Source: Bacillus swezeyi
GTDB taxonomy: Bacteria; Bacillota; Bacilli; Bacillales; Bacillaceae
Length of the DNA stretch: 49,110 nucleotides
Direction of reading: 5' to 3'
Assembly (NCBI RefSeq): GCF_001969815.1
Contig: NZ_MRBK01000018.1
Location: 1-49,110, forward strand
Shown: piece after piece, positions 16,984-25,188 of the stretch
Layout of the letters: every line of letters begins with the position of its first letter
How positions within the stretch are numbered: position 1 is the stretch's first letter
Program-made: the position numbers and the translations under genes
Notes under the pieces: model-generated
What the model saw: the letters and a program-made list of their open reading frames with translations, nothing else
The model's database searches: none
Told to the model about the DNA's origin: nothing

Positions 16984-17022
16984 TTGTTTGAAAGAAAATC
17001 GCACAGATGTCGAATTGTGCGG

Positions 17023-17051
17023 TTGACGTTTAATTTTTTATTTCATATTCT
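17023..17051 (+). promoter_or_regulatory. Sigma-A promoter of abbA
   Basis: TTGACG (17023-17028), 17-bp AT-rich spacer, TATTCT (17046-17051). About 68 bp upstream of abbA. In B. subtilis abbA expression depends on Spo0A; a Spo0A box is not obvious here. Confidence 0.6.
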
Positions 17052-17118
17052 AGCCCTATAGAGACTAGAGAGAAGATATCTTCTGACTCTAGCTAAATCA
17101 ATTAGGGGGCTGGTTAAG

Positions 17119-17298
17119 ATGGAACGCTTTTCAGAAGAAGAGAGAAAACTGTTGCTGAATGTACTATTGAACCATGAATACGCCGTGGAACTATTAAGCA
17201 GTGAGATCAATGATATAGAAACGGGTACAAAAAATGTGGATAGCCACACATATAAAAAGCTGGTTACCTTATATGACCGCGTCCGGTCTGAAAATTAG
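17119..17298 (+). CDS. abbA: AbbA, antirepressor of AbrB
   Basis: 59-residue protein beginning MERFSEEERKLLLNVLLNHE and continuing AVELLSSEINDIETGTKN. It matches B. subtilis AbbA over nearly its whole length. AbbA is a helical dimer that mimics DNA and binds the N-terminal domain of AbrB, which frees transition-state promoters when Spo0A is active. The acidic, helix-forming composition (EEE, EINDIE) fits DNA mimicry. ATG 17119 follows TAGGGGG. It is monocistronic between its promoter and a strong terminator. B. subtilis AbbA is a few residues longer at its N terminus (65 aa as I recall). Confidence 0.93.
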   Translation: MERFSEEERKLLLNVLLNHEYAVELLSSEINDIETGTKNVDSHTYKKLVTLYDRVRSEN

Positions 17299-17315
17299 GC
17301 CAGATTATATCAATT

Positions 17316-17339
17316 GATACTCATCAGAGTATCTTTTTT
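17316..17339 (+). terminator. Terminator of abbA
   Basis: GATACTC / GAGTATC with an ATCA loop and six T. Confidence 0.88.
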
Positions 17340-17480
17340 GTTTCATGGCCAGCTTTTAAATGGTAAACTGACCTTTGAAAGAAAGGAAAGTTTTCGACAA
17401 ATACCGATAAAGTTTATATTATTGTCGTATAGGGAAAACATGCGTTGATGGATTAAAGTTTGAAAGGGAGTCGAAGAATC

Positions 17481-17924
17481 ATGATTAATTTGCAATCAGA
17501 TGAACTTCTTGAAACCACAGTTGGTCAATTTATGATCGATGCTGATAAAGTAGCCCATGTACAGGTCGGAAACAATCTGGAACATGCCCTCCTCGTCCTG
17601 ACGAAAACCGGTTATACAGCGATCCCTGTACTTGATGCGTCTTTTCGTTTGCACGGATTGATCGGGACCAACATGATTATGGATAAAATTTTTGGGCTTG
17701 AAAGAATCGAATTTGAAAAGCTTGACCAGCTTCATGTAGAAGAAGTGATGCTGACCGACATTCCCCGCCTGAAGACAAATGACCCCATCTTAAAGGGATT
17801 CGGTCTGGTGATCAACCATGCTTTTGTATGCGTCGAAAATGAAGATCAGGTTTTTGAAGGCATTTTTACGCGGCGGGTCGCTTTAAAACAATTAAACAAA
17901 CATCTCCGGACGTTGAATAAATAG
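17481..17924 (+). CDS. darB: c-di-AMP-binding CBS-pair protein DarB
   Basis: 147 residues with two CBS motifs (about 10-60 and 75-140); also called YkuL. LVLTKTGYTAIPVLDASFRLHGLIG is the first CBS core, and EEVMLTDIPRL begins the second. In B. subtilis DarB binds cyclic di-AMP. When free of the nucleotide it binds and stimulates the (p)ppGpp synthetase Rel and pyruvate carboxylase, linking potassium status to the stringent response. ATG 17481 lies 10 bp after AAAGGGAG; a TTG 21 bp upstream precedes that site. Followed by its own terminator. Confidence 0.93.
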   Translation: MINLQSDELLETTVGQFMIDADKVAHVQVGNNLEHALLVLTKTGYTAIPVLDASFRLHGLIGTNMIMDKIFGLERIEFEKLDQLHVEEVMLTDIPRLKTNDPILKGFGLVINHAFVCVENEDQVFEGIFTRRVALKQLNKHLRTLNK

Positions 17925-17945
17925 GCGCAGCAGCGGCCTATTTTT
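17919..17945 (+). terminator. Terminator of darB
   Basis: AATAGGC / GCCTATT with a 9-nt loop and five T, overlapping the last darB codons. Confidence 0.8.
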
Positions 17946-18088
17946 CATTTGCAGCGGTTTCATTTTCCCTAAGGACCCAAGCGAGTCTTCCACTGACATT
18001 CCCCAAAGTCCGTTTTCCTGCTTGATTAAGAAATAATAGTTTGCTTAAAATGTATGATAAGAAAAACTTATTGGAATGAGGAATGCCC

Positions 18089-18964
18089 ATGCAGCTTCAG
18101 GAGCTTTACATGCTTGTCGTTCTGGCAGAAGAGTTAAATATGCGAAAAGCGGCTGAACGTTTGTTTGTTTCACAGCCGGCCTTGTCACAGCGCCTGCAGA
18201 CCATTGAGAAATCATGGGGTACGAAAATTTTTTTGCGGTCACAAAAAGGTCTTACCGTAACGAGCGCTGGAGAAAAAATCATCCAGTTTGCAAGAGACGT
18301 GACGATCGAACAGGAGAAGGTGCGGGAGAATATTGATGAACTGGAAGGAGAAATTCACGGAACGCTTAAATTGGCGGCTGCTTCGATTATCGGCCAGCAC
18401 TGGCTTCCTAAGGTTTTGAAAACATATGTCAAACAATATCCAAACGTCAAGATTTCTCTCATCACAGGCTGGAGCAGCGAAATGCTGAAAAGCCTTTATG
18501 AAGACCACGTCCACATCGGCATTATAAGAGGAAACCCCGAGTGGAAAGGGCTAAAACATTATGTAATGAGAGATGAATTGTACCTCGTCGACACGGAGAT
18601 TCAAAACATCGAGGATATCACAAAAACCGAACGGCCGTTTATTCAATTTAAAAGCGACAGCACCTATTACCAGGAAATCCAGCATTGGTGGCATCAAACA
18701 TTCAAGACGTCGCCGAAACAGACGATCATCGTCGATCAAATCGAAACCTGCAAACAAATGGCACTTCACGGAATCGGCTATGCGATTCTCCCCTCTATAA
18801 CGCTTCACGGCAGCGGAAACCATGTTCATAAAATCCCTTTGCTTGATGCAAAAGGAAATGCCATCGGAAGAGATACATGGCTTTTGGGATATGAACCCGC
18901 ATTCCAGCTCAAACAAGTCCAGGCGTTTGCAGAGGTTGTCAAAGCATGCTCATCAATTGAATAA
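18089..18964 (+). CDS. ccpC: LysR-type regulator CcpC
   Basis: 291 residues. The N-terminal winged helix-turn-helix (about 1-60; MRKAAERLFVSQPALSQRLQTIE) is followed by a periplasmic-binding-like effector domain (about 90-290). CcpC senses citrate and represses citB and citZ, controlling entry into the TCA cycle. It matches B. subtilis CcpC closely. ATG 18089 is chosen, 8 bp behind TGAGG; ATG 18083 is too close. A strong terminator separates it from the Fur-controlled ykuN operon. Confidence 0.95.
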   Translation: MQLQELYMLVVLAEELNMRKAAERLFVSQPALSQRLQTIEKSWGTKIFLRSQKGLTVTSAGEKIIQFARDVTIEQEKVRENIDELEGEIHGTLKLAAASIIGQHWLPKVLKTYVKQYPNVKISLITGWSSEMLKSLYEDHVHIGIIRGNPEWKGLKHYVMRDELYLVDTEIQNIEDITKTERPFIQFKSDSTYYQEIQHWWHQTFKTSPKQTIIVDQIETCKQMALHGIGYAILPSITLHGSGNHVHKIPLLDAKGNAIGRDTWLLGYEPAFQLKQVQAFAEVVKACSSIE

Positions 18965-18969
18965 CCATC

Positions 18970-19008
18970 AAAAAAGGCAGTGCTTCCAAAGGGAAGGCCG
19001 CCTTTTTT
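18970..19008 (+). terminator. Terminator of ccpC
   Basis: AAAAAAGGC pairs with GCCTTTTTT, with an inner CTTCC/GGAAG stem and AAAG loop. It insulates the iron-regulated operon downstream. Confidence 0.85.
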
Positions 19009-19019
19009 GATATCTTCTA

Positions 19020-19079
19020 TTGACATTGATAATCATTATCACTTAAAGTGTATCTATATAATAATGAAAATCATTATCA
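19020..19079 (+). promoter_or_regulatory. ykuNOP control region with two Fur boxes
   Basis: A perfect 7-1-7 Fur box TGATAATCATTATCA lies at 19027-19041. A second, TGAAAATCATTATCA with one mismatch, lies at 19065-19079. TTGACA at 19020-19025 is a good -35. The -10 may be TTAAAG (19043) at 17 bp; a TATAAT at 19057-19062 is also present without a matching -35. Fur would cover the promoter and the start region. Confidence 0.88.
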
Positions 19080-19098
19080 TTTACTTGAGGTGGTTCAG

Positions 19099-19578
19099 TT
19101 GTCTAAAGCGTTGATTGCGTTTGCCAGCATGTCTGGCAATACAGAAGATATAGCGATGATGATCAAAGATGTACTGACAGAGCATTCATTTGAAGTCAGA
19201 TGCCAGGAAATGGATGATGTGGACATCGATTCACTTTCTGAATTTGATTACATTTTAATCGGCACATACACATGGGGAGACGGTGATCTTCCTTATGAAG
19301 CGGAAGCGTTTTATGAAGAGGTTTCTTCAATGGATCTAAAAGGGAAAAAGGCGGCTTGTTTTGGTTCTGGAGACTACGCATATCCGAAGTTCTGTGAAGC
19401 GGTAAACACGTTTTACAGCATGCTTGAGCATACGGGAGCCGATCTATTTGCGGAAACCCTTAAAGTAGAGCTTGCTCCTGAAACAGATGAGGATATAGAG
19501 TGCTGCAAAGAATTTGCTGCAAGCTTTATCGGGTGGGTACAACATCAAAACCGGCAGGCAGAGCCGCATGTTTCATAA
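19099..19578 (+). CDS. ykuN: Short-chain flavodoxin YkuN
   Basis: 159-residue FMN electron carrier made under iron limitation to replace ferredoxin. The phosphate-binding loop SMSGNTED lies at about residues 10-17. TYTWGDGDLPYEAE and GSGDYAYPKFCEA are the two flavin-ring loops. The start is a TTG at 19099 (read MSKALIAFAS), 5 bp after TGAGGTGG; no ATG is suitably placed. Directly behind two Fur boxes. In B. subtilis these flavodoxins can donate electrons to the cytochrome P450 BioI and to desaturase. Its end overlaps the start of ykuO by 11 bp. Confidence 0.94.
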   Translation: MSKALIAFASMSGNTEDIAMMIKDVLTEHSFEVRCQEMDDVDIDSLSEFDYILIGTYTWGDGDLPYEAEAFYEEVSSMDLKGKKAACFGSGDYAYPKFCEAVNTFYSMLEHTGADLFAETLKVELAPETDEDIECCKEFAASFIGWVQHQNRQAEPHVS

Positions 19579-20461
19579 AGGTGCAACAGCTGTAGCGTCC
19601 GCCAAACATTCGGGATACTTTGTCGCCATAAAACGGGAAGGCATTTTCCACTATTCATCTGAGAAAGGCTGGATCAAGCTTTTTCAATTGAAAAGCAAAA
19701 TCTGCTCCATTACATATATCGGCCATTATTTGTTCGGAGTGGGCGAGTCAGGAACGATCATCAGATCGTCTGATCAAGGCATGACATGGTCTCTGTCCAG
19801 TTTTCCGACAAATGCAACGATATGGTCCATTACGGGCCGAAAAGACGGATTTGTATGTGCGCACGGGAAACATTGCATCTACGTGTCCGACGATTTCGGA
19901 GTGTCCTGGCAAATCGTCAAGCCGTTTTCCGATTTGCTCAATCCCCCTGTTATCCGTTCTCTCTGCCTTCATGAAAACCGTCTCTACATCGGAACGCAGA
20001 TCCATGAAATGCACGGCGGTGTATGGGCTTATGATTTAGATCACGAAACGGCTTTTTTGGTGAAAAAAGAAACAGACCGCATGACAGCTTCCATGATAGC
20101 CTTTGGCGGGAAGTGGCTTGTGTGTGCGACGGGATCGAAAAAAGGGAAGCACGGAGCCGTCGATATCCTCAACATTCATACGAATGAAGACATACGAATC
20201 AAGCCGGACATTGAAGAAAAAGAAGAATCCTTTCTTGATGTATCGGAAGACAACGGGATTATTTATGTTACATCAGCTCAAGACCGCGACGGATTCTCGA
20301 GAATCTATCAGCTTGCTTTTTTTGAAAGGGAGCTGAAATGGTTTGACACCATTAAAGGGCACGGATTCAGAGTGGCCAATCAAAAAGAAAATTTCTTTTG
20401 CGCAGGTCTCTATGAATGCAAATTTGTCAGGCCATATGAACAATCTGCAACAGCCCATTAA
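19568..20461 (+). CDS. ykuO: YkuO, Asp-box (BNR-type) repeat protein of unknown function
   Basis: 297 residues, conserved with B. subtilis YkuO, for which I know no function. Two Asp-box motifs (SxDxGxxW) are visible, SSDQGMTW near residue 68 and VSDDFGVSW near residue 107. Many short beta-type repeats with a period of about 40-45 residues follow (LYIGTQ, GVWAYDL, IIYVTSAQD). This fits a beta-propeller. No signal peptide or membrane segment is seen, so it is probably cytoplasmic, unlike most Asp-box enzymes. It starts at ATG 19568 inside the end of ykuN, so translation is probably coupled, and it lies between two flavodoxin genes in a Fur-controlled operon. A role with flavodoxin is inferred from context only. 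Confidence 0.88.
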   Translation: MFHKGATAVASAKHSGYFVAIKREGIFHYSSEKGWIKLFQLKSKICSITYIGHYLFGVGESGTIIRSSDQGMTWSLSSFPTNATIWSITGRKDGFVCAHGKHCIYVSDDFGVSWQIVKPFSDLLNPPVIRSLCLHENRLYIGTQIHEMHGGVWAYDLDHETAFLVKKETDRMTASMIAFGGKWLVCATGSKKGKHGAVDILNIHTNEDIRIKPDIEEKEESFLDVSEDNGIIYVTSAQDRDGFSRIYQLAFFERELKWFDTIKGHGFRVANQKENFFCAGLYECKFVRPYEQSATAH

Positions 20462-20490
20462 TTTTAAATGCGTTTTTAGGAGGAGTCACC

Positions 20491-20943
20491 ATGGGGAAAG
20501 TTTTACTTGTTTATGCAAGCATGTCCGGCAACACGGAAGCGATGGCGGACTTAATTGAGAAAGGCCTTTTAGAAGGAGAAGCTGAAGTAGACCGCCATGA
20601 AGCGATGGATGTTGACGCAGAGCTTTTTAACGACTATCAGCACATCGTATTTGGCGCCTATACATGGGGGGATGGTGAGCTCCCTGATGAGTTTTTGGAT
20701 ATTTATGAAGATATGGAAGGCATGGATTTCAAGGACAAGACGTTTGCCGTTTTTGGTTCGGGGGATACTTCTTACGAGCACTTTTGCGGAGCTGTCGACA
20801 TCCTCGAAGACAAAATCAAGGAGCTTGGCGGAAACGTAGGGCTTCCGTCGGTCAAAATCGAAATGAACCCGGAAGGCGAGGAAGAAAATATGTTGCTTGC
20901 ATTCGGCAGGGAATTTGCCAAAATATGCGAGGTGCCTGCTTGA
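20491..20943 (+). CDS. ykuP: Short-chain flavodoxin YkuP
   Basis: 150-residue FMN protein, paralogous to YkuN. SMSGNTEAM is the phosphate loop; YTWGDGELPDEF and GSGDTSYEHFCGA are the flavin-ring loops. The surface is strongly acidic, as usual for redox carriers. ATG 20491 follows TAGGAGGAG, 29 bp after ykuO. Last gene of the Fur-controlled operon. YkuN keeps Tyr in the third loop (DYAYPKF) where YkuP has Thr-Ser-Tyr, so the two probably differ in potential or partner. Confidence 0.94.
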   Translation: MGKVLLVYASMSGNTEAMADLIEKGLLEGEAEVDRHEAMDVDAELFNDYQHIVFGAYTWGDGELPDEFLDIYEDMEGMDFKDKTFAVFGSGDTSYEHFCGAVDILEDKIKELGGNVGLPSVKIEMNPEGEEENMLLAFGREFAKICEVPA

Positions 20944-20984
20944 TGTATACAAAGAGGAAATGGGACGGCCCTTTCCTTTTTTTC

Positions 20985-21013
20985 TTGTCTTTAAATCTTA
21001 CCTTTGATACAGT
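20985..21013 (+). promoter_or_regulatory. Putative sigma-A promoter of dapH
   Basis: TTGTCT (20985-20990) and TACAGT (21008-21013) with a 17-bp spacer, 34 bp before dapH. Confidence 0.5.
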
Positions 21014-21046
21014 TATGAGGAGAAAAATAGAAGGAGGACTTACATA

Positions 21047-21757
21047 ATGAAAATGATGGATGCAAATGAAATTATTTCATTTATTCAAAATAGTAAGAAA
21101 TCAACACCTGTCAAAGTGTATGTGAAAGGCGATCTTGAAGGAATTGATTTCGGCCCTTCTGCACAAACGTTTATCACGGGAAACACAGGCGTTGTTTTTG
21201 GAGAATGGGACGAGATTCAAGCTGCGCTTGAAGCGAACAAAAGCAAAATCGAAGACCATGTAATTGAAAATGACCGCCGCAATTCAGCCATACCAACACT
21301 TGATTTGAAAAACATTAAAGCGCGGATCGAACCGGGCGCGATCATTCGCGATCAAGTTGAAATCGGCGATAATGCCGTGATTATGATGGGAGCTTCCATC
21401 AACATCGGATCTGTGATCGGTGAAGGAACGATGATCGACATGAACGTCGTGCTCGGCGGACGGGCTACCGTCGGCAAAAACTGCCACATCGGAGCCGGGG
21501 CTGTGCTTGCCGGTGTCATTGAGCCTCCTTCTGCAAAACCTGTCGTCATTGAAGATGAGGTTGTGATTGGTGCGAACGCAGTCGTTCTTGAAGGTGTGAC
21601 AGTCGGAAAAGGAGCAGTTGTTGCAGCCGGCGCCATCGTTGTCGAAGATGTTGAGCCTTACACTGTAGTCGCTGGTACACCTGCGAAAAAAATCAAAGAC
21701 ATCGACGAAAAAACAAAAGGCAAAACTGAAATTAAACAGGAATTGCGCCAGCTTTAA
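21047..21757 (+). CDS. dapH: Tetrahydrodipicolinate N-acetyltransferase DapH
   Basis: 236-residue trimeric left-handed beta-helix enzyme (LbH acyltransferase). It acetylates tetrahydrodipicolinate with acetyl-CoA, the first step of the acetyl branch to meso-DAP and lysine. The hexapeptide repeats run from about residue 85 to 205 ([54 protein letters not shown]). [20 protein letters not shown] ends the helix. ATG 21047 follows GAAGGAGGA. It heads a dapH-dapL pair, with a hairpin between them. Confidence 0.95.
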   Translation: MKMMDANEIISFIQNSKKSTPVKVYVKGDLEGIDFGPSAQTFITGNTGVVFGEWDEIQAALEANKSKIEDHVIENDRRNSAIPTLDLKNIKARIEPGAIIRDQVEIGDNAVIMMGASINIGSVIGEGTMIDMNVVLGGRATVGKNCHIGAGAVLAGVIEPPSAKPVVIEDEVVIGANAVVLEGVTVGKGAVVAAGAIVVEDVEPYTVVAGTPAKKIKDIDEKTKGKTEIKQELRQL

Positions 21758-21776
21758 TCAGCGGCATCAAAGAAGT

Positions 21777-21803
21777 GCGTGGATGTAGCAATCCACGCCT
21801 TTT
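21777..21803 (+). terminator. Hairpin between dapH and dapL
   Basis: GCGTGGAT / ATCCACGC, 6-nt loop, then CTTTT. The short T run suggests partial termination that would lower dapL relative to dapH. Confidence 0.6.
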
Positions 21804-21827
21804 CATATAGGCGGGAGGTTCGAAAAG

Positions 21828-22952
21828 ATGAAAATGGAGCAATTGGCAGCGATTCGAAGAGATCTGCATCAAATTCCGGAACTCGGTTTTCATGAATATA
21901 AAACCCAGGCTTATATTCTGAACCATTTGCAGCAGTATCCCGAAAACAGGCTTGAAATCGAAAAGTGGAAGACCGGCTTGTTTGTGAAGGTAAAAGGGAC
22001 TGCGCCTGAAAAGATACTAGCGTACAGGGCCGACATGGACGGGCTCTCGATACAGGAACAAACAGGCTATGCCTTTTCTTCCGTCCACCCGGATAAGATG
22101 CATGCGTGCGGCCACGATTTTCATATGACGATTGCCCTTGGCATCATCGATCATTTCGTCCATCATCCGGTTAAACAGGATCTTCTGTTTTTGTTTCAGC
22201 CGGCTGAAGAAGGACCGGGCGGGGCGGAACCGATGCTTGAAAGCGACATGATGAAAAAGTGGGAGCCCAGCATGATCACGGCACTGCATATCGCACCGGA
22301 GCTTCCTGTCGGCACGATCGGGACAAAAAGCGGGCTGCTCTTTGCCAATACTTCAGAGCTTGTCATTGAGCTTGAAGGAAAGGGAGGACATGCGGCATAT
22401 CCGCACCTTGCCGAAGACATGGTGGTGGCGGCCAGTTCACTGGTCACCCAGATGCAGTCGATCGTGGCCAGGAACGTAGATCCGCTGGACAGCGCGGTTA
22501 TCACCATCGGGACGATCACGGGGGGATCGGCTCAAAACATCATCGCTCAGGAAGCCAAACTGGAGGGAACGATCAGGACGCTCTCACCTTCATCAATGGA
22601 TGAGGTGAGGAAACGGATCGAAGCGATGGTACAAGGCCTTGAAACAGCATATCACTGCAAGGGAAAAGTCAGCTATCCTGCCGCATATCATCAGGTCTAC
22701 AATTCAAGCGATTTAGTCGAAGATTTTATGCAGTTTGTTTCTGAAAACGGCCTTGCTGAAGTGATCCGTTCAAAAGAAGCGATGACAGGGGAAGATTTCG
22801 GCTACATGCTGAAAAAATATCCCGGCTTTATGTTTTGGCTCGGCGTCGACTCTCCGTACGGGCTTCATCACGCCAAACTGCAGCCGAAAGAAGAAGCGCT
22901 TGAGACAGCCGTTCGCGTCATGACTGCTTATTTGTCAGCTTGCGCCCAATGA
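21828..22952 (+). CDS. dapL: N-acetyldiaminopimelate deacetylase DapL
   Basis: 374-residue M20/amidohydrolase-family metallopeptidase that removes the acetyl group from N-acetyl-[15 protein letters not shown] carries the first metal ligands, [10 protein letters not shown] holds the catalytic Glu region, [12 protein letters not shown] the bridging His, and GEDFGYM the C-terminal ligand region. The lid domain lies at about 180-290. ATG 21828 follows GGCGGGAGG. In B. subtilis this is ykuR, next to dapH. PatA in this window could supply the aminotransferase step between the two. Confidence 0.93.
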   Translation: MKMEQLAAIRRDLHQIPELGFHEYKTQAYILNHLQQYPENRLEIEKWKTGLFVKVKGTAPEKILAYRADMDGLSIQEQTGYAFSSVHPDKMHACGHDFHMTIALGIIDHFVHHPVKQDLLFLFQPAEEGPGGAEPMLESDMMKKWEPSMITALHIAPELPVGTIGTKSGLLFANTSELVIELEGKGGHAAYPHLAEDMVVAASSLVTQMQSIVARNVDPLDSAVITIGTITGGSAQNIIAQEAKLEGTIRTLSPSSMDEVRKRIEAMVQGLETAYHCKGKVSYPAAYHQVYNSSDLVEDFMQFVSENGLAEVIRSKEAMTGEDFGYMLKKYPGFMFWLGVDSPYGLHHAKLQPKEEALETAVRVMTAYLSACAQ

Positions 22953-23015
22953 GATGCACAGACCGGTATAAAATACAGGCAAATGTGGCATCTTAAATGG
23001 TGGAGGTGTTTCTTC

Positions 23016-23261
23016 ATGTCGAAAAAAATCGGAATTGAACAATCTCTTTCAGATGTTGAGGCTGCTTTAAAGGAAAAAGGGTATGAGGTTGTATTGATGA
23101 AAACAGAAGATGATGCAAAAGGCTGCGACTGTTGTGTTGTCACCGGCTTGGATACTGACATGCTTGGAATTTCGGATACGATGACAGGGGCGTCCGTCAT
23201 TCAAGCGACAGGTATGACAGCAGATGAAATCTGTCAGCAGGTTGAGCAAAAACTTCATTAA
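23016..23261 (+). CDS. ykuS: YkuS, UPF0180 family protein
   Basis: 81-residue cytoplasmic protein of the UPF0180 family, the same length as B. subtilis YkuS. A compact alpha/beta pattern holds a CDCC cluster (residues 42-45) that might bind metal or form disulfides, which is not proven. ATG 23016 lies behind TGGAGGTG. In B. subtilis the mechanosensitive channel gene ykuT follows; here a terminator and then ykuU follow directly. Confidence 0.88.
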   Translation: MSKKIGIEQSLSDVEAALKEKGYEVVLMKTEDDAKGCDCCVVTGLDTDMLGISDTMTGASVIQATGMTADEICQQVEQKLH

Positions 23262-23270
23262 TCAGACAAT

Positions 23271-23296
23271 AAAACCGAAGTTCATGCTTCGGTTTT
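23271..23296 (+). terminator. Terminator of ykuS
   Basis: Perfect 10-bp stem AAAACCGAAG / CTTCGGTTTT with a TTCATG loop. Confidence 0.88.
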
Positions 23297-23424
23297 AACT
23301 TGTTTACAAATGTTATCCGAGCCCGAGCTCATATGTTGTTTCCTTTCTTGGCAACGTGTTACACTTTAGATGTGAAGATCTCAAAGAAGAATCACTGCTA
23401 ATTTAAATTTATTATCAATTAATA

Positions 23425-23453
23425 TTGACTAAAAAAACTATTAGCATTATAAT
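23425..23453 (+). promoter_or_regulatory. Strong sigma-A promoter of ykuU
   Basis: TTGACT (23425-23430), 17-bp spacer, perfect TATAAT (23448-23453). Surroundings are extremely AT-rich. No good PerR box was found, although TTATAATTAATTAT overlaps the -10. Confidence 0.8.
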
Positions 23454-23475
23454 TAATTATGTGATGTTATTAACT

Positions 23476-23506
23476 AAATGAGAATTTAATATTTAAATTC
23501 TCATTT
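23476..23506. repeat. 31-bp perfect inverted repeat in the ykuU leader
   Basis: AAATGAGAATTTAA and TTAAATTCTCATTT are exact reverse complements, 14 bp each, around a TAT centre. It lies about 15 bp after the expected transcription start and 47 bp before the ykuU start. It could be an operator or an mRNA hairpin that stabilises or attenuates the transcript. Confidence 0.85.
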
Positions 23507-23553
23507 TGATATGGGTAGCTGAACCCAAAAATATCATTGGAGGGATACATAAA

Positions 23554-24096
23554 ATGGCAGAACGTATGGTAGGTAAACAAGCACCTCGCTTTGAAATGGA
23601 AGCTGTACTTGCAAACAAAGAATTCGGTAAAGTAAGCCTGGAAGAAAACATGAAAAATGACAAGTGGACTGTTCTTTTCTTCTACCCAATGGACTTCACT
23701 TTCGTATGTCCGACAGAAATTACCGCGATGTCTGACCGCTATGACGAGTTCGAAGACCTTGATGCAGAAGTCATCGGTGTATCAACTGACACAATCCACA
23801 CTCACCTGGCTTGGATCAACACAGACCGCAAAGAGAACGGTCTTGGCCAATTAAAATATGCACTTGCTGCAGATACTAACCATGAAATATCCCGCGAATA
23901 CGGCGTATTAATCGAAGAAGAAGGTGTAGCGCTTCGCGGATTGTTCATCATCAACCCAGAAGGTGAGCTTCAATACCAAACTGTTTTCCATAACAACATC
24001 GGCCGTGACGTTGATGAAACATTGCGTGTTTTACAAGCGCTGCAAACAGGCGGACTTTGCCCTGCAAACTGGAAACCAGGTCAAAAAACACTTTAA
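23554..24096 (+). CDS. ykuU: Typical 2-Cys peroxiredoxin YkuU
   Basis: 180-residue cytoplasmic peroxidase of the AhpC/Prx1 class. The peroxidatic Cys52 is in FTFVCPTE; the resolving Cys169 is in GGLCPANW near the C terminus. Asp/Arg context (DTNHEISREYGV) is standard. ATG 23554 lies behind TTGGAGGG. Codon choice is strongly biased, as in highly expressed genes. Next to the thioredoxin-like YkuV, a plausible reductant, though a terminator separates them. Confidence 0.94.
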   Translation: MAERMVGKQAPRFEMEAVLANKEFGKVSLEENMKNDKWTVLFFYPMDFTFVCPTEITAMSDRYDEFEDLDAEVIGVSTDTIHTHLAWINTDRKENGLGQLKYALAADTNHEISREYGVLIEEEGVALRGLFIINPEGELQYQTVFHNNIGRDVDETLRVLQALQTGGLCPANWKPGQKTL

Positions 24097-24126
24097 TTTC
24101 GTCTCTTATAGATGAAGCAGGATTGG

Positions 24127-24154
24127 AAAGGTCTAACATTTGTTAGACCTTTTT
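24127..24154 (+). terminator. Terminator between ykuU and ykuV
   Basis: AAAGGTCTAACA / TGTTAGACCTTT, 12-bp stem with a TT centre and T run. Read-through may still supply ykuV, which has no obvious promoter in the 31 bp after it. Confidence 0.82.
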
Positions 24155-24184
24155 CATCGACTAAATCACAATGGAGGAAAAAAC

Positions 24185-24643
24185 ATGAAATTACGTCAGC
24201 CTATGCCAGAGCTAACTGGCGCAAAAGAATGGTTAAACGGAGAAGTGGCAAAAGAGCAGCTTATTGGTGAAAAGCCGACACTGATCCATTTTTGGTCAAT
24301 CAGCTGCCACTTATGCAAAGAGGCAATGCCGCAAGTCAACGAGTTCCGCGACCAATACAAGGATAAGCTGAACGTTGTTGCCGTGCATATGCCGCGTTCG
24401 GAAGACGATTTGGACATCAATAAAATTAAAGAGGTAGCAGCTGAACATGACATTACACAGCCGATTTTTGTTGACAGCGAGCATAAATTAACGGATGCTT
24501 TTGAGAATGAATATGTCCCTGCTTATTATGTATTCGACAAGACAGGTCAGCTTCGCCATTTTCAAGCTGGAGGCAGCGGAATGAAAATGCTCGAAAAACG
24601 TGTAAACCGCGTTCTTGCCGAAACAGAACAATCTGCTGAATAA
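24185..24643 (+). CDS. ykuV: Thioredoxin-like thiol-disulfide oxidoreductase YkuV
   Basis: 152 residues with a thioredoxin fold and no signal peptide. The active site is SCHLC (Cys41, Cys44), followed by KEAMPQVN. A cis-proline segment (VPAYYVFD, about residue 117) is present. B. subtilis YkuV is a cytosolic ResA/TlpA-like reductase of about 148 residues. ATG 24185 follows GGAGG. The pairing with the peroxiredoxin YkuU suggests a thiol repair role. Confidence 0.93.
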   Translation: MKLRQPMPELTGAKEWLNGEVAKEQLIGEKPTLIHFWSISCHLCKEAMPQVNEFRDQYKDKLNVVAVHMPRSEDDLDINKIKEVAAEHDITQPIFVDSEHKLTDAFENEYVPAYYVFDKTGQLRHFQAGGSGMKMLEKRVNRVLAETEQSAE

Positions 24644-24676
24644 AATAAAAAGCCCCGTTTCCTGGGGTTTTTTATT
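24644..24676 (+). terminator. Terminator of ykuV
   Basis: Stem built from AATAAAAAGCCCC and GGGGTTTTTTATT with a 7-nt loop. Confidence 0.82.
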
Positions 24677-24679
24677 TTA

Positions 24680-25188
24680 GCCCGGCCTGCGCTTCAAAAA
24701 AATCAAAAAAATTTCCGCTATCCGCCCCTCTCTTTAAATGAATCTTAAGACACTGTTTATTTCGTTTAGTAAGCCTTATGTCCCATTTTTGATTAAGGAG
24801 CATTTTGGCTCGCCCGCCCGCGCAAAAGACGGCGGTTTCGACACGTGAAATCTGCCAATTTTGAATATTCTGGATTTATAAGCCGGAATGATCACCGTTT
24901 TCTCACACTTTCCATTATTGTTGATCAGATCCTTCAACTCCTAAATTATGTTCATTCAAAAAGTATTTTTCTAGGTTTCTTCATTATTTACCATTTTTCG
25001 ACATGGATGATAAAGTAGGTCAAAATGCTTCAAAAACTCCTGCAAAGTCAACCTTCACGGAAATTTAGTTCTATTTTCTTAACGGGAAAATACAGTAGAA
25101 AAACGAAAAAATAGTTGATAAAATTAGTTTGGTAATCTAATATTTTTATTAGAAGGTTTATTTATTCTGATAGGAGGGCAAAAACGGT
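24680..25188 (+). other. Long upstream region of rok with promoter at its end
   Basis: About 500 bp with no supported gene. A sigma-A promoter TTGATA (25115-25120), 17-bp spacer, TAATAT (25138-25143) lies 46 bp before rok. The last 150 bp are very AT-rich, which suits autorepression by Rok. The first part has a GC-rich patch (around 24812-24836) that I cannot assign. Confidence 0.5.

Noticed and set aside
23447..23461. Possible PerR box TTATAATTAATTAT at the ykuU promoter
   Set aside because: The left half fits the 7-1-7 consensus, but the right half matches poorly. It also coincides with the -10 element, which explains the TATAAT.
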